Positions 32,840 through 44,462 of a DNA stretch of 64,000 nucleotides are shown piece after piece. Under the pieces are notes generated by a model. The model was not told where the DNA came from and ran no database searches. It saw only the letters and a list, made by a program, of their open reading frames with translations. Position numbers and translations under genes: made by a program. The number at the start of each line of letters is the position of its first letter. Position 1 is the stretch's first letter. Location of the stretch: positions 50,411,370 through 50,475,369 of the forward strand of contig CM049307.1 in NCBI GenBank assembly GCA_026874595.1, given 5' to 3'. Origin of the DNA: Sipunculus nudus (Eukaryota; Annelida; Sipuncula; Golfingiida; Sipunculidae).

Positions 32840-33190
32840 GATTCTAACTGTAAATCTAGCATTTTTCACATGTTTCAATACTAAGGGTTTAAAAATTCAC
32901 ATTTTTGCTAAATCAGCGAGGGATTATCTGAAAACAATACCAGGTACTTTGACTCTGATTTCAAATTAACGGCGATAACCTGAAGTGAGAGTGTCCTGTA
33001 GTCTTCCACTGTCAAAGCTTGGTAGTTCAAACATAGGAGAATTTCTAGCTTAAGCTAATGAAGCTACGTCACAGACGTATGTCAGCATTGTTTCCATTTG
33101 TCTAAGTATACTTCGCGTTCTCTAGTACCCATATACATGTACATTCTGAAAGCTGAGAATATGGTCAACATGACAGGACAGGAGAACCTG
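32840..33190. other. Intergenic, nothing recognised
   Basis: No supported feature. Confidence 0.4.
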
Positions 33191-33345
33191 TTTGAAAGAC
33201 AACCCGTCACTTAAGACCACCTGTCTATTGAGACCACCCTTGAGTGAACCGAAAGCTTTAACATTGGTTATAACTGACCTGTCTTATAAGACCACCTTGG
33301 ATTAAGACCTGTTCTGGACATCCCAAGTGGAGTCTTTTACACAGG
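33190..33345. repeat. AAGACCACC-type repeat
   Basis: TTAAGACCACCTGTC, TTGAGACCACCCTTG, TATAAGACCACCTTGG and TTAAGACCTG recur within 150 bp. Related to the GTGGTC repeat at 22.4-22.8 kb in the opposite sense. Confidence 0.5.
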
Positions 33346-33964
33346 TGTCCCTGTATATAGAAACTTCAGAATTTCATAGATATTGTTAAAATATTTTTTT
33401 CTAGAATATCTCTTGATATAATTTTAGTATATGTAAAGATCTAAGTATATGTTAAAGACTGTTTCATTTGAGTAATCCCTTTTTAAATTATGATCTTTTG
33501 ACGTTTTTAATTTTGAAATATAAATAATAATCTTTGCGACACTTGTTTTGTGATAAAGCCTTGTTCTATGGAATGATATGAAATCTGAGTGCTTATAATA
33601 CAAATATGCATATTTAACGCATGAACACTTTGTTCTTATATGTTTATCAATTATATTCATGTATTACCTTTAACAAGACACTGGAGCTTTTAACTGACAA
33701 AATTAGTCATCAGAGGTAGGAATGTAGTAATATATTATATAACATGACATGTATTTCACTGGATTCACAAATACATTATATTCAGCTTATACCTCGTTAT
33801 ATGATATATTTGAGGACAGAACATAATCTATTAAATCAATAGAAAAAATAATCGGTATATATGATCTCATGTATTTATTTCCTTAATATAAATCTACAAA
33901 TATAGTCCATTGTTATTTTAACAATAAACGTGCGTCTTTGCCCAATTCCAATCTTTCGCTTTCT

Positions 33965-33965
<1 letters not shown>
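33346..33965. other. AT-rich intergenic, nothing recognised
   Basis: No gene signal; one unsupported 78-codon minus-strand frame (33424-33660). Confidence 0.4.

Positions 33966-33966
<1 letters not shown>

Positions 33967-34023
<57 letters not shown>
33967..34023. repeat. (CT)n microsatellite
   Basis: About 28 CT units. Confidence 0.95.
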
Positions 34024-34027
<4 letters not shown>

Positions 34028-34149
34028 GTTCAATGAAAGAAAACAATTGTTCAATGAAATAAAACAATTTCTTGAAGAACAACTCAAGACTTTGACCACC
34101 TGTGTCAGTCTGTACGCCTGTCACTCAATCTAACAACGTGACCAGGACT

Positions 34150-34495
34150 ATTCTGTGTGTGTGTCTGTGTATGTGTATGTCTTCATATATATATGCACAT
34201 ATATATATATATATTTATATATATATATATATATATATATCTTAAATTCCATGCATTGCATTACATTCATTAATTTATGTAGAACTCCTAAAGTGATAAA
34301 AACATTCTAAGGCGCTGAACAGAAATGTGTGGAATGAATAAAATACATGTATACATAATAACCTAATAACCTATGCATTATAGTAAAACCATTAGATATC
34401 ATAATGTCTATAGAACTAGTATGTTATTTTAACAATTCTAGCATGATTGACTTTTAAATAAAATATTACATTAAATTAACGTAAAATAAAGTGTG

Positions 34496-34563
<68 letters not shown>

Positions 34564-34565
34564 GC

Positions 34566-34597
<32 letters not shown>

Positions 34598-34700
34598 CCA
34601 TGACACACAATTATATATGTGTTCACGGTGATATAAGTATAAATATATACATGTATATATAAAATTTATATAAATAATATATAATATAAAAATATATATC
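34150..34700. repeat. Microsatellite cluster (TG, TA, GA)
   Basis: TG-rich 34153-34180; TA arrays 34188-34241 and 34496-34563 with TG and CA interruptions; a GA array 34565-34598; AT-rich ATATAA repeats to about 34735. No gene. Lies about 0.4-0.9 kb upstream of the SYT17 promoter. Confidence 0.9.
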
Positions 34701-35021
34701 ATATTATATAACATAATGTAATACAATATAATACAACTGGTCACTGGACAATTCATCTGAGTCCTGCCATGTTTCTTTTCTTCAGGTACGGTGAGGAGAC
34801 CCGTAACTCCCTTCTGCCAATTAGACACACAAGTCAGCGGCGGGCAAGACAGTCTGTGCACAAATCACGACCGTACATGCAGGCAGTTCTCAGTAAATCT
34901 GCACGACACATCGGCTCTGGCATTTGGAAAAAAAATATGCCAATCATGACCGTGGCAAGGCTGTCTCAGCCTCGTTCCCGCGACACTATTTAGCAGAAGA
35001 GACGCACACGGCCTATGATCC

Positions 35022-35034
35022 GTTGCCTGGCAAC
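35022..35034 (+). promoter_or_regulatory. Candidate RFX X-box
   Basis: GTTGCCTGGCAAC is a near-perfect palindrome matching the X-box (GTNRCC, short spacer, RGYAAC) bound by RFX winged-helix factors. It lies 35 bp upstream of the TATA box. RFX factors act on ciliary and many neuronal or secretory genes, which would suit a synaptotagmin. Binding is inferred. Confidence 0.55.
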
Positions 35035-35068
35035 CGACTGATGTCGATCGACTTGGGAGAGAATCAAG

Positions 35069-35086
35069 TATAAAAGTCGCTGACGT
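35069..35086 (+). promoter_or_regulatory. SYT17 core promoter: TATA box and CRE half-site
   Basis: TATAAAAG at 35069-35076 is followed by TGACGT at 35081-35086. A start site about 30 bp downstream, near CCACTGTTT at 35098-35105, fits the TATA spacing. The exon that follows ends with a clean donor, which supports this as the gene's promoter. Confidence 0.55.
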
Positions 35087-35099
35087 TCTAGGGAAGCCA

Positions 35100-35203
35100 C
35101 TGTTTGCTGTTGTGCACACCTTGCTCAAACATCACCATTTCTTCACCAGAAACCAGTCTCAAAGGTTGTCTTCTTCTTCCACGGGCTTCTATCTTCATCA
35201 TTG
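35100..35203 (+). other. SYT17: SYT17 exon 1 (non-coding, predicted)
   Basis: No ATG occurs between the inferred start site and the donor TTG|GTAAGTT at 35204. Pyrimidine-rich 5' UTR. The 5' end is estimated from the TATA box. Intron 1 runs 35204-36068. Confidence 0.5.
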
Positions 35204-36068
35204 GTAAGTTCATTTTCACACATTTATCTAGCAATACGAGTAGTACATTAGAAAATGTTAACGTCAGCACATTTGTGGACGTATTAATTAGGAGATCTGG
35301 CATACATATGGTACATCTTGAATAATGTATATTGGTTTAGAAAAGGATTAAAGTAGATTTGTCAATAATTACCTTCGGCTCCACGGCGAAAACAGGAAAT
35401 CATGTGAGCTATCGGTACTGTAAAACGGCAATACAACAAGCACAATGAAGAATGGGGCGTTAAGCTTTCAAGACTGCCAGCTTTAGCTGCAGGGCTTGAA
35501 TTACCAGCAAACCGCAGGCAGTGCAAGCTCTATGAAGGAAATCAATATTTTACCGGCCGAACCACCTGCTAATGCCGTCTTCTTTGTATCTCCAATCTAC
35601 CTTGAATAGAGACTACCTTATGGTGGAATAAATGGACATATCAGGTTTTTGCACTTATACCCGATAGTGCACTTTTTATATTGGAAATTTAAAAATCTGT
35701 TGGTTGATGTTTATATACATGGTTTCTAATCAATATCGGCGCTGCACGACCCATCCTCGTGTTACATGATTGCGGAAGATTTGTTTTGCTGTATTTTCTA
35801 CCGTTTTCAAGATCGGGATAGGGGGAGTGGCGTTCCACTGAAACACCCAAGCACATAGACTGTTGTGATGTTTCAAATCTCTGTGTACTCGCGTTTTACC
35901 TAGAAACATTTCGGCAATGCAGTGTTTGATCTGAAGTAAACTGATAACATGTTGTTTTTAAGGGGATGTTATAACTAGAAATTGTGCATGCTTCTCCGAA
36001 TGCAACAATAATGCATTATGGTTTTCTTCCTTTGCAAAACCCACACAAATCTGTTGTTTCCATTGCAG

Positions 36069-36278
36069 AAGCAAACAAGTTGGCATGATGATGTCGATAA
36101 TATAAAGGAGGGCTGGAGACGGGACAGTCACAACTCTGCTGGAGCTGATCAAAACAACCCTGTCCAGGGCTGCAGTGTGACCACTCGATCAATACAGCAG
36201 CCACAGTGCTCAAGGCGCCGTATCCAGATCCAACCAAATTGAAATCGGCTCAACACCATGGCGACAGAAACGGGAAAA
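36069..36278 (+). other. SYT17: SYT17 exon 2 (5' UTR plus start codon)
   Basis: Acceptor TTTCCATTGCAG ends at 36068 and the donor is GTGAGT at 36279. 189 bp of 5' UTR precede the ATG at 36258. The UTR contains a tiny upstream ORF (36085-36105, three ATGs in a row, then TCG ATA ATA TAA) and later in-frame stops, so translation begins at ACACCATGG, a good Kozak context. Confidence 0.7.
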
Positions 36279-37331
36279 GTGAGTACATTAACGAGCTTTC
36301 TCTGTCATATCTTCGTCTTTTTAATTATTACTTACATGTATTTCGTTATGCAAAAGTTGCATTATTTAGTTTGCATCAGAGTTTGTTTGCATCTGTAGAA
36401 TTCCAGTCCATACTAATTGAATTTTTGTCTGCTCGGTTTCTGGGCTGTGTAATCAAAATTGTACCGATATCCTACTTTGTAAATCGTTCCAATGAACAAG
36501 CTGATCTTATATTACTATTTGCAACTTACATCTTATATGGATTAATATATTTTGTTTATATATGAAAGTGGATCGCAGTTAATCATGCAAAGTTAAAGGT
36601 AAATAAGACTTACTGAATCAAGGAGGAGTGTTTGGCATCTACGAGTGATAGACATAAAGAATAATTCCAGCTACATGACCCTCCGTCGTTTAAAGGATCT
36701 CCCGAAAATCAGTACCTCATAAATAAAATTTATGCAGGTATTTTATTTATTACTCGCAACTGTTAATTACATTTTTATGTAACAATGCAGAAGCCAAAAG
36801 AGGCGGTTCATTAGTTCCCCTAATATCACGCTTAGTTGTACCTTAACAGACTGTACATTAAAACTGAACAGGGTATGTGAAGATTTGTTTGGTATTCACT
36901 TACGCTTGGCGGAAAACCCAGAATCAATATTCAACGTTATCTTTGTCTAGGGGCTCCCGGTCATATAACTAAAGGAATAGGAGAGTGATCAATAAATCTA
37001 CACGTTCCTATAAAATATTTGTGTTAGTGCCCTCCCGTATCAGCAGGACTGTCAAATTATACATAAATGTTCTTTAAACTTTAAAAGCAGACTTCTATGT
37101 CTAGTATTTTGTTAGGAATAACGACCAAGAATATTATTAAATTAATGACTGTCCCTGATGCATAATTTAATATTAGGATGTTGATTGTATTTTGTCCAGG
37201 GTGCTTTTATTTTTTAATTAATTAATATTTTATACAGGATTTTGATTTAAGTTTCGAATTTTGTATTGGGCATTAGCAGGCCGTTTTATTTGAGATAATT
37301 TAAGGTTGCGGGTTTAAGCTTTGCATGCAGA

Positions 37332-37372
<41 letters not shown>

Positions 37373-40300
37373 GAATACATGCTTATCCGTTGCTATATTT
37401 TATTTCTTTTATTTCAGCCGGAAGGTCTTCTGACAAAGGTGCTCAATTTCTTTTGCTACAACAACCAGTGCCGAAGATGCTGCGACTGCTGCTTTAAGCA
37501 GAAGAAGCTGACGAAGGCAGATATCCAGCACACGCACATAGTTCCTGTCCACAAGCCAGTGACGCGGGAAGAATCAAATACAAGTACGACAAGCTACCCA
37601 ACAGTCTTCTCTCCGGGTTTCCGGGACAGGGTGGACTCCGGCAAGAGTTCCAGAACGGGCTCAACATCCTCAGAGTCCGATAGCATCAAACGGGCCGGCT
37701 CTACGTCATCATATACAGAGCGGAAGCGAGCCGGCTCCAGCTCAAGTGCAACCCCGATCATAGATATGAAACCCATAGAGTTCTGGGCTGCCAACCGAGA
37801 AACTGTTCAACCCCGTACGCCTCGAAGGCGCATGCCTAGTGAAAGTGAATTCAGCATTGAAGACTTTAAACCGGACTTGTACGAAAGCAGGAGTGAGTCT
37901 GATGAATGCCTCACCGATGAACAGAAATTAGCACGATTTAAACTGGGACAAATCCACTTTAGTATCCAGTATGAAGTACCCACAAACCATGTCATTGTCC
38001 GCCTGATCGAAGGCAAAGAGCTACCCCGCCCATACACCCAAGACACTAATTCTAAACAAGATATGGCACACTCTAATCCTTATGCCAAAATCTGTCTGCT
38101 GCCCGACCAAAAGAATTCTCGCCAGTCTTCAGTACAGCGCAAAACACAGAACCCCATCTGGGGCGAACTGTTTGCATTTGAGGTACCGTTTTCCGAAGCC
38201 CAGAGAAGAACGCTTGAAGTAACAATAAAAGACTTTGACAAGTATTCTCGTCACTGTGTTATCGGACAGGTCCACCTACCCCTAGCGAACTTGAACCTGG
38301 TCAAGGGGGCACACATGTGGAAGCCGCTGATGCCATGCACGAAGGTAGGTTTTAATTATTTTAATATATAAATCATTTAATTTCATTAATTACAATTTTG
38401 TTTTCCTCAAAATGTCATACATTTCCTGCTTCGTTCATTTTACAAAATTATTCAACATAATTTTAAGATCTTAAAAGACACTTTTTATTATATCCAACTT
38501 TTTAATTTGTGTCTGATCATATAATCTTAATGAAGTCTATTCACAGATTGAGTTTAAAAACTCTTAAATCAATAGTCTAGCTCAGTTAAAAGTAATTTCT
38601 GACAATGTGCAAAGTAATATGCCAACATCTTGACGAGTCAGATAAATGGAAAACTTGTATTTGTCACCAGGCTAATTCCGTTACCTATATTATATAAAGA
38701 ACCCGTTCATCGTATGGATATTCATGGTACAGTTTAACAAAAACAACAGAAATGTATATGTATCTGGCTAAACTCCAATGTTTTCCTTCTGACCAAATTG
38801 AAATGTTTATTACTATTTTGATATTATCTTTCCCTTATTTCTCGTTTGCGGCATCCTTTCGCTCTAATCCAGTAAAAAACCGTACCTTTTCTTTCAATTC
38901 AGTTCCTCAATATTTATTCAAATTCTTAAGTCTTGTTTATTTGAAAAACATTGTAAAGCGTGATGAAGATCATATTTTTACGTACATCTTTACAGGAAAA
39001 CCCAGATCTCGGAGAGCTTCTGCTGTCGCTGAACTACCTCCCCAGTGCGGGTCGCCTTACCTTTGACGTCATCAAGGCAAAACAGCTCCTGCAGACCGAT
39101 CTTATTGGTGGCTCAGGTAAGAAGAAGTTTATTTCCACATATTTTCATCTAAATGGCATTCATAAAAATGAGAATTTTTTAGCAAATAAATGTAGTACTC
39201 TATAATTCCCCCTTGATATTTGAGTCAAATAAATCCGCCAAACATTCTTTGAGCCCTTGGTATTCTTCGGAGTATCTACAAAACATAGGGAGTCTTGTTG
39301 CTGTCATTACCGTGCTTTCCCATGCAAGGTTTTTCTTTAGAAGAAGTCCCCGAGCGCGTTTATCGATGAACATGTCTGTTTTTAAATGTCAAACGGCACC
39401 GCCTGAGAAGGTTAAAAGAACAGAAACTCCCTTGTGTCTTTTTATCTTGTTTGGGCTGAAATCTTGGCATTTCTTGGAATTCCTGGTCAACTAATCAATA
39501 ATTAACCACCTCCTTAGACCTGTCATCTTTGGCATTTTTCAACAAAAATACATCTTCTGCAATACTGATGTGGTTCATGTTTATGCATAATTCAGCTTTG
39601 AAATGATAACTTACAAGAAATAGGCCTAAGCATTTGACATCGCCGCTGACATTAATGATCGAGTTTTGAGAAAGTCTGAAAATGCTTCTTTTATATTTTT
39701 GCCTCAGGTTTTATTCTTCTTTGTTTTATTGCTGAGATAGAGATGATAAAGGACAGACATGGGCAGAACTTAAGATGGAATATTTTCTTTTAAATAATTG
39801 GGATATCCTTAAGCATTAATGCTTTCCCGATTAGTGTAACGACCGTTCTTTTCAGACAAGTAAAGAGTTTATGCATGTGTTAAAATAAAAATGTACAAAA
39901 TTAAAAAAAAAATCCATAATCAAAATAATAACTGTAAAAATAAAAAGATTTAAGACAATAAAGGTATATTCATATGTATGTACATATAATAGTCAAACAT
40001 TTGATAACATAACATATACGATAAGGTACATATATTAAAAGAGTTTAAATAGGATAATGGTATTCATATATGCAATGACAATTGAACTATATGGAATACA
40101 TATTTTTATCTTTGCAGATCCCTTGGTGAAGGTGACTTTGTGTATAGAAGACAAACCCGTTAAGACAAAGAAGACGAGTATTAAGAAAAATACCATAGAT
40201 CCCGTGTTTAATGAATCCTTCGCATTCAACGTCACCATGGACCAGCTAAAAGAAACTACACTGGTGGTGACGGTTTGGGACCACAACAGTAAATCACGTG

Positions 40301-40470
40301 ACGACTTCGTGGGTCGTATTCTGATGGGGCGTCAGTCCACGGGACCCTATGAAGTCACACACTGGAACCGGATGCTGCAGTGCCACCGCTCGCCCGTCGC
40401 ACAGTGGCACACATTGCGCACGCGGGAAGAAGCCGACCACGCATGTCCGTTGTCAGGGAACGTTTCGTGA
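36258..40470 (+). CDS. SYT17: Synaptotagmin-17 (B/K protein) orthologue, spliced
   Basis: Join of 36258-36278, 37418-38344, 38996-39116 and 40118-40470; 473 residues, the same size class as vertebrate SYT17. It lacks a transmembrane segment. Instead a Cys cluster (Cys20, 25, 28, 29, 31, 32) probably serves as a palmitoylation-type membrane anchor, as in the B/K protein. A Ser/Arg-rich linker (58-120) leads to PIIDMKPIEF and a first C2 domain (about 183-305) with DMAHSNPYAKICLLPDQKNS. The second C2 domain covers about 321-445 and ends in the WHTL helix. In C2A the loop Asp of SDPY is Asn227 and the last loop-3 Asp is Cys287, so Ca2+ binding by C2A is doubtful. C2B keeps Asp351, Asp357 and Asp411 but has Asn413. 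Expected role: Ca2+-independent or weakly Ca2+-dependent membrane trafficking at Golgi and endosomes, well known in neurons. Confident by motif order and length; no similarity search was run. Confidence 0.93.
36279..37417 (+). other. SYT17 intron 2
   Basis: GTGAGT donor, TTTATTTCAG acceptor. Contains a (TTA)n tract at 37328-37372 shortly before the acceptor. The apparent N-terminal extension of Leu residues in the frame entering exon 3 is this repeat being read through, not protein. No other feature seen. Confidence 0.8.
37418..38344 (+). CDS. SYT17: SYT17 coding exon 3 (Cys cluster, linker, C2A)
   Basis: Codes for residues 8-316 in phase 0 at both ends: acceptor TTTCAG, donor ACGAAG|GTAGGT. 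Holds the Cys-rich anchor, the Ser-rich linker and the entire first C2 domain in a single exon. Confidence 0.92.
38345..38995 (+). other. SYT17 intron 3
   Basis: GTAGGT donor, CATCTTTACAG acceptor. AT-rich, nothing else recognised. The open frame at 38752-39066 is intron read into exon 4. Confidence 0.8.
38996..39116 (+). CDS. SYT17: SYT17 coding exon 4 (start of C2B)
   Basis: Residues 317-356 plus one base of codon 357 (donor GGCTCAG|GTAAGA, phase 1). Encodes ENPDLGELLLSLNYLPSAGR and the strand leading to the first Ca2+-loop Asp351. Confidence 0.92.
39117..40117 (+). other. SYT17 intron 4
   Basis: GTAAGA donor, TTTGCAG acceptor. Nothing recognised inside. Confidence 0.8.
40118..40470 (+). 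CDS. SYT17: SYT17 coding exon 5 (C2B, C-terminus, stop)
   Basis: Completes codon 357 (Asp) and runs through KTKKTSIKKNTIDPVFNESF, TVWDHNSKSRDDFVGRI, HWNRML and QWHTL to TGA at 40468-40470. The polybasic strand and WHXL motif are standard for synaptotagmin C2B. Confidence 0.92.
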
Positions 40471-41400
40471 CGTCATTAAGCGGTGCTTCCACATGGGCGC
40501 GGGCGATCAATACTTTAGCAAGCGCGAGGCAGGTGTCTCCAAAGCCGATTGTGACGTCAGAGACAATCCTTGTGTGTAACCCCCATGGCACACGGCCGAA
40601 CGGAGAGACGTTGTCATACACGAGTTAAAATCTCACAACTCATAAACTCTAGAGTAGACGTCTTAACAAGGTGCTAGTGGATATTAATGCGGAAACATAA
40701 ATATCTGATAGTTCACCCCTCATATACGCCTGCTTCTTGACTTGTCCGCCCGTGCATTCACTAGCTGAACTATTTCAGTGTGCCTGTTGTTAAACTTGTT
40801 GTAGGGGCAGATGGTGTCTCGTGGCAGCTTGTAAAAATTAATCGGTGAACTCATTATCCTGTGGGGTTACTTGTAAAGGCCTTTCCTTATTCATTCATAT
40901 ATGATTGCCTTCTGCTGCATAAGTGACAGTTCTAGTCATTTCATTTTTCACAATCATGTCACATTTTAGGTTCTTGAAATCTATTTTTATGATCAATTTT
41001 CGTTTTCAATCATGATTTGCCGAAAGATTCATAAATCAATGCTAAGAATGAAAGAACGGAAACTTTTATCCCTGATGTGAATAGATGAAATTATTTTATC
41101 TTTATTATTTGAATTTCGATATGAAAAATTCCTGTGCCTCTTAAATCTTTATTTGTACATGTACATAGGACTGTGTTCTGCTTATATTGTATGAAACCTG
41201 TATATAAATGTATATAGAAAGACTGATATTCATAAGAACTGATGGTGTATACAGCCATAACGTGTGATGTACATGTGCACAAAAGTATTATTTGTTACTG
41301 AAATATATATTTGTATAATATTATATTGAAGCATATAAACATGTATCAAAGTTTAGACTGTTATGTGAATTTTGCGAATAAAATAATAAAATGTACCTCT
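40471..41400 (+). other. SYT17: SYT17 3' UTR
   Basis: About 0.9 kb of AT-rich sequence after the stop. Two UGUAUAUA words at 41199-41206 and 41209-41216 fit the Pumilio recognition element. The cleavage site is placed shortly after the poly(A) signals at 41377 and 41385. Confidence 0.6.
41377..41390 (+). terminator. Poly(A) signals of SYT17
   Basis: AATAAA at 41377-41382 and again at 41385-41390. A GT-rich stretch at 41451-41465 lies downstream as expected for a downstream element. Confidence 0.65.
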
Positions 41401-42000
41401 GTCTCATTTATGACACAAATTCATGTGATGGAATAAATGTATGTTTATTTGAGTGTATGTGTGTGTAAAAGAAAGAAAGAGAAACAAGGAGAGCGGGAGC
41501 TGAAAGGGACCTAGATATTGGTATGCTGGCAATTGATCTATGAAAAGACCAACAAGACATACTTTAGGTAAAATTGTACAACAAACCAAACAGGGAATTT
41601 ATTTAAAGTTTTAAAGTATAACTGAAATCAATATTTTAATTTTATTTTTATTATTTAAACAAATAATAAACATTTCAAGGTTTGAAAGGTGGTGGTTGCA
41701 AGCCCTGTACCCCCCCCCCCCCCCGGCCCCTCAAGAATATCTTCCTAGAATATCCCTAAAATTCATTAACATTAATTTACATGAACCATGAAGGAACCAT
41801 TTAAAATAATGAATTATTACTGGGTTGTATATAGTAACTAAGATAATGACGAAGTCATTCGAATGTCTAAAAACAATTAATTTAATGGAAAAGAGTTGAC
41901 CATATTGGACCTTAATATCTGGCTGAATAGCAGTTTAACCAAAACCCGATAAAACCTTACCATTCTTGGCCAGATATATTTACCAGGGCCACTCTTTAAG
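41400..42000. other. Intergenic with poly-C tract
   Basis: A C run (about 14) near 41711 and GGAAAGAAAGAGAAA-type purine-rich sequence at 41468-41500. No gene. Confidence 0.45.
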
Positions 42001-42001
42001 C

Positions 42002-42150
42002 TGGGGCCTGGGCAGGTGAGCGGTAAAACGCCCGGCCTTCTCCGCTGGCGACCCGGGTTCGATCCCAGGTGCTGCCATTAGTGTCCCTTCCAAGGTCGGT
42101 GGTTCTCTCCGGGTTCTCCGGCTCTATCAGTCTCTTCTACTTTCGCCTTA
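42002..42150 (+). mobile_element. tRNA-derived SINE, family A, copy 2
   Basis: Box-A-like GGGCAGGTGAGCGGTAAAAC and box-B GGGTTCGATCC at 42055, then AGTGTCCCTTCCAAGGTCGG and GGTTCTCTCCGGGTTCTCCG. Same family as 7690-7862 and 48965-49160. Confidence 0.75.
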
Positions 42151-43580
42151 ATTATCTAACAATCAGTGTCTGATCTAATTAGGCCGTCAGTGTCATAAAG
42201 TTATTTGATTGTTCCTGGATCGATATTCCGATATATCGATACGCTACCACGAATCATATAAAATTCATCGTATGCTTTGCATCCTGTATTTATCGAAACA
42301 AAAAAATGACTGCTAGAGCCCGAAGCCTTTTAAGCCACACAAATTACTTTAGTAGTAAGCCAAGATTCGTGGCTCGACTCGGCTTGCAAAATGTCGACTG
42401 GCTAAAACTTAAATGAAAGCCTGGCGATGTAACTATAAGTACCCGTTTTATATAAATAAGCTATATGAGGTGCGACATATTGCATCCAGTTTAAATTTAA
42501 CTAGTTTATATTTAAATTGTTTATCCTGGTGGATCCATATGCCAACACTCTAATACTTATACAATCACAACGTTTCCTTTTAGCGACAAGAAAAAAAAAG
42601 AACAATACCTGAACATTTGTTACGGGCATCTGTAATTTTAAAAGATTAATCTTTTTGAATTGTTTTTATCTCAAGCGCAACTGAACCGCACAAAATTGAC
42701 TCCGTTTAATGAAATATCGGCGGCGCCTTTTGATAAACTCGGCTCGGCTTGAGCTAAACTCGGCTAGCGACGGCACTAATGGCGACAGAGCCGAGCTCCA
42801 ATGAATGCTAACAATTAAATGTGGATACAGCTCTACATGAATAATCTAATCTAACGCTTCAACTAATTGAAATGCCAATCATTCTTTATTCTATTTTTTT
42901 GTTTTTGTTTAAGACTTAATAAGAACAAATGTATTGCTATATGAACGGTTTCAAGAGAAAAGAGAACGCGAGCGAAGCCTTCCTTGGTAAGTCGGCGTGA
43001 GCGATATTTTAGGAATATTACTTACGGTCCACTTTACTGAAGGAAACGATTCCTCTTGTCATATATCTGCCATAATATTAATTATTTTGTGTTTCTTATT
43101 TGTAATATATCACACATAACAGGTATGTTGTGCATTTATGAACGTGAAACATTTTGATCTTCAGCTCTTTTAATCAGAAAAAAAAGATTAGACAATCAAG
43201 CCTATCGTCAGTAAGTATTCGGTATCGCTAAGATGTTTTATTATACGAAATGTATAGGAAAAAAGAAATACAATATCCAGCACTATACATTATGTAGAAT
43301 ACCGTTCCTTTGAAGATGTTATGTACCGTGTTATAGGACCAGGTATGATTACAGGTGTGGTTTCCATGTTGCAGTGTATTATTATTGATCGAAAACGATG
43401 TCAAAAGACCTCCTCTGTACAGCATCAATCGGCTGTTGCGTCTGACGTCTCATGCACATGAATCACCACGCATGATTAAAACATCAATAATCAGTAAAGT
43501 GACCCATGTACGTCACGCTGGTCCTTGTGAGACACGTTTCTATCCAAGGATCTCGACCATTACTAATAAGAAACAGTCAG
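42150..43580. other. Intergenic; CTCGGCT-rich words
   Basis: 42355-42420 and 42725-42800 contain repeated CTCGGCT, GGCTCGACTCGGC and GAGCCGAGC words of a type seen in MITEs, but termini could not be defined. Nothing else recognised to 43580. Confidence 0.35.
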
Positions 43581-43581
43581 A

Positions 43582-43585
<4 letters not shown>

Positions 43586-43660
<75 letters not shown>
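43586..43660. repeat. (TA)n microsatellite
   Basis: About 37 uninterrupted TA units. Confidence 0.95.
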
Positions 43661-43661
<1 letters not shown>

Positions 43662-44180
43662 GTAGGCGCAGACAAACGTGTGTTTCGCTTCCTTTACTCG
43701 ATGGTGGAATTGCAGGTCAGCTCTGTCCGGCGGTCCCTAATGACAATGAAGTAATGTTTGTTTTTTAAATGATAAGGAGATTCAGATAACATTCGAAATT
43801 TAATGGATTTTTTTTGTGAAAGCCATCATGACCCCGAACAAATTTTAATATACACACATTCTTGTTCCGGTTAAGCAAGAGTTATCATGACTCTTTCGGT
43901 GTTAATCCTAAAAAAAAGCTGTTTTTTTTCTTTAAGTCTTCTGCCATTTACTTTTTGCGCGAGACCTCCAATATGGCTGTTTTGTTTTATATCTGTAATG
44001 TGGGCATATTATACTTCACAGATTTACAACCAACCTTTATTTTTTACTTTGACCTTATACCCTAGGTGGTACACTGTATAGCCGTTTCCCCATTATCGCT
44101 CACTCCCCGGGTGCATATTTGCATCTTTTTCCTATTCGGGTTGGGACTACTTGACTCGCATCCTTTAATTTTTATTTTGT
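43661..44180. other. Intergenic, nothing recognised
   Basis: No supported feature. Confidence 0.4.
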
Positions 44181-44184
44181 ATTC

Positions 44185-44462
44185 TGGTGTCATCCAGGCC
44201 CGGTGTTTAACTCATCCGGGCTTCCTTGGTGTGTAATCATCCGCATTGCTGGGTCATAACACCGAGGAACCCCCCAAAGACCCACTCTTTGTGAGTGATA
44301 AACGTCTTTTGGGCACAGCCTTCCCATGAAACCTACAGAGCGCTCACCCTGAGTGGGGGCCGACCGTGAAAAATCGCACCACTCCTGTGTTGAGATTTAA
44401 ACTGCCGACCTCCCGGCTTTGAGTCCAGTGCTTTTCCCCTGAGTCATAGAAGCCGGTATCGT
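44185..44462 (-). mobile_element. tRNA-derived SINE, family E
   Basis: On the minus strand: box-A-like TGACTCAGGGGAAAAGCACT (about 44447-44428), a B-box-like GGCAGTTTAAATCTC (about 44408), then a ~200-bp body with GGGTGAGCGCTCTGTAGG and CCCGGATGAGTTAAACACCG. The tRNA resemblance is clear, but the body differs from families A and M. Confidence 0.6.

Noticed and set aside
34466-34861. 131-codon minus-strand frame with Ser-Leu repeats
   Set aside because: Made of GA and TA microsatellites read in frame; no domain.
37325-37417. Leu-rich N-terminal extension before SYT17 exon 3, looking like a membrane segment
   Set aside because: It is the intronic (TTA)n tract. A perfect acceptor TTTCAG at 37417 and an in-phase ATG exon at 36258 explain the start better.
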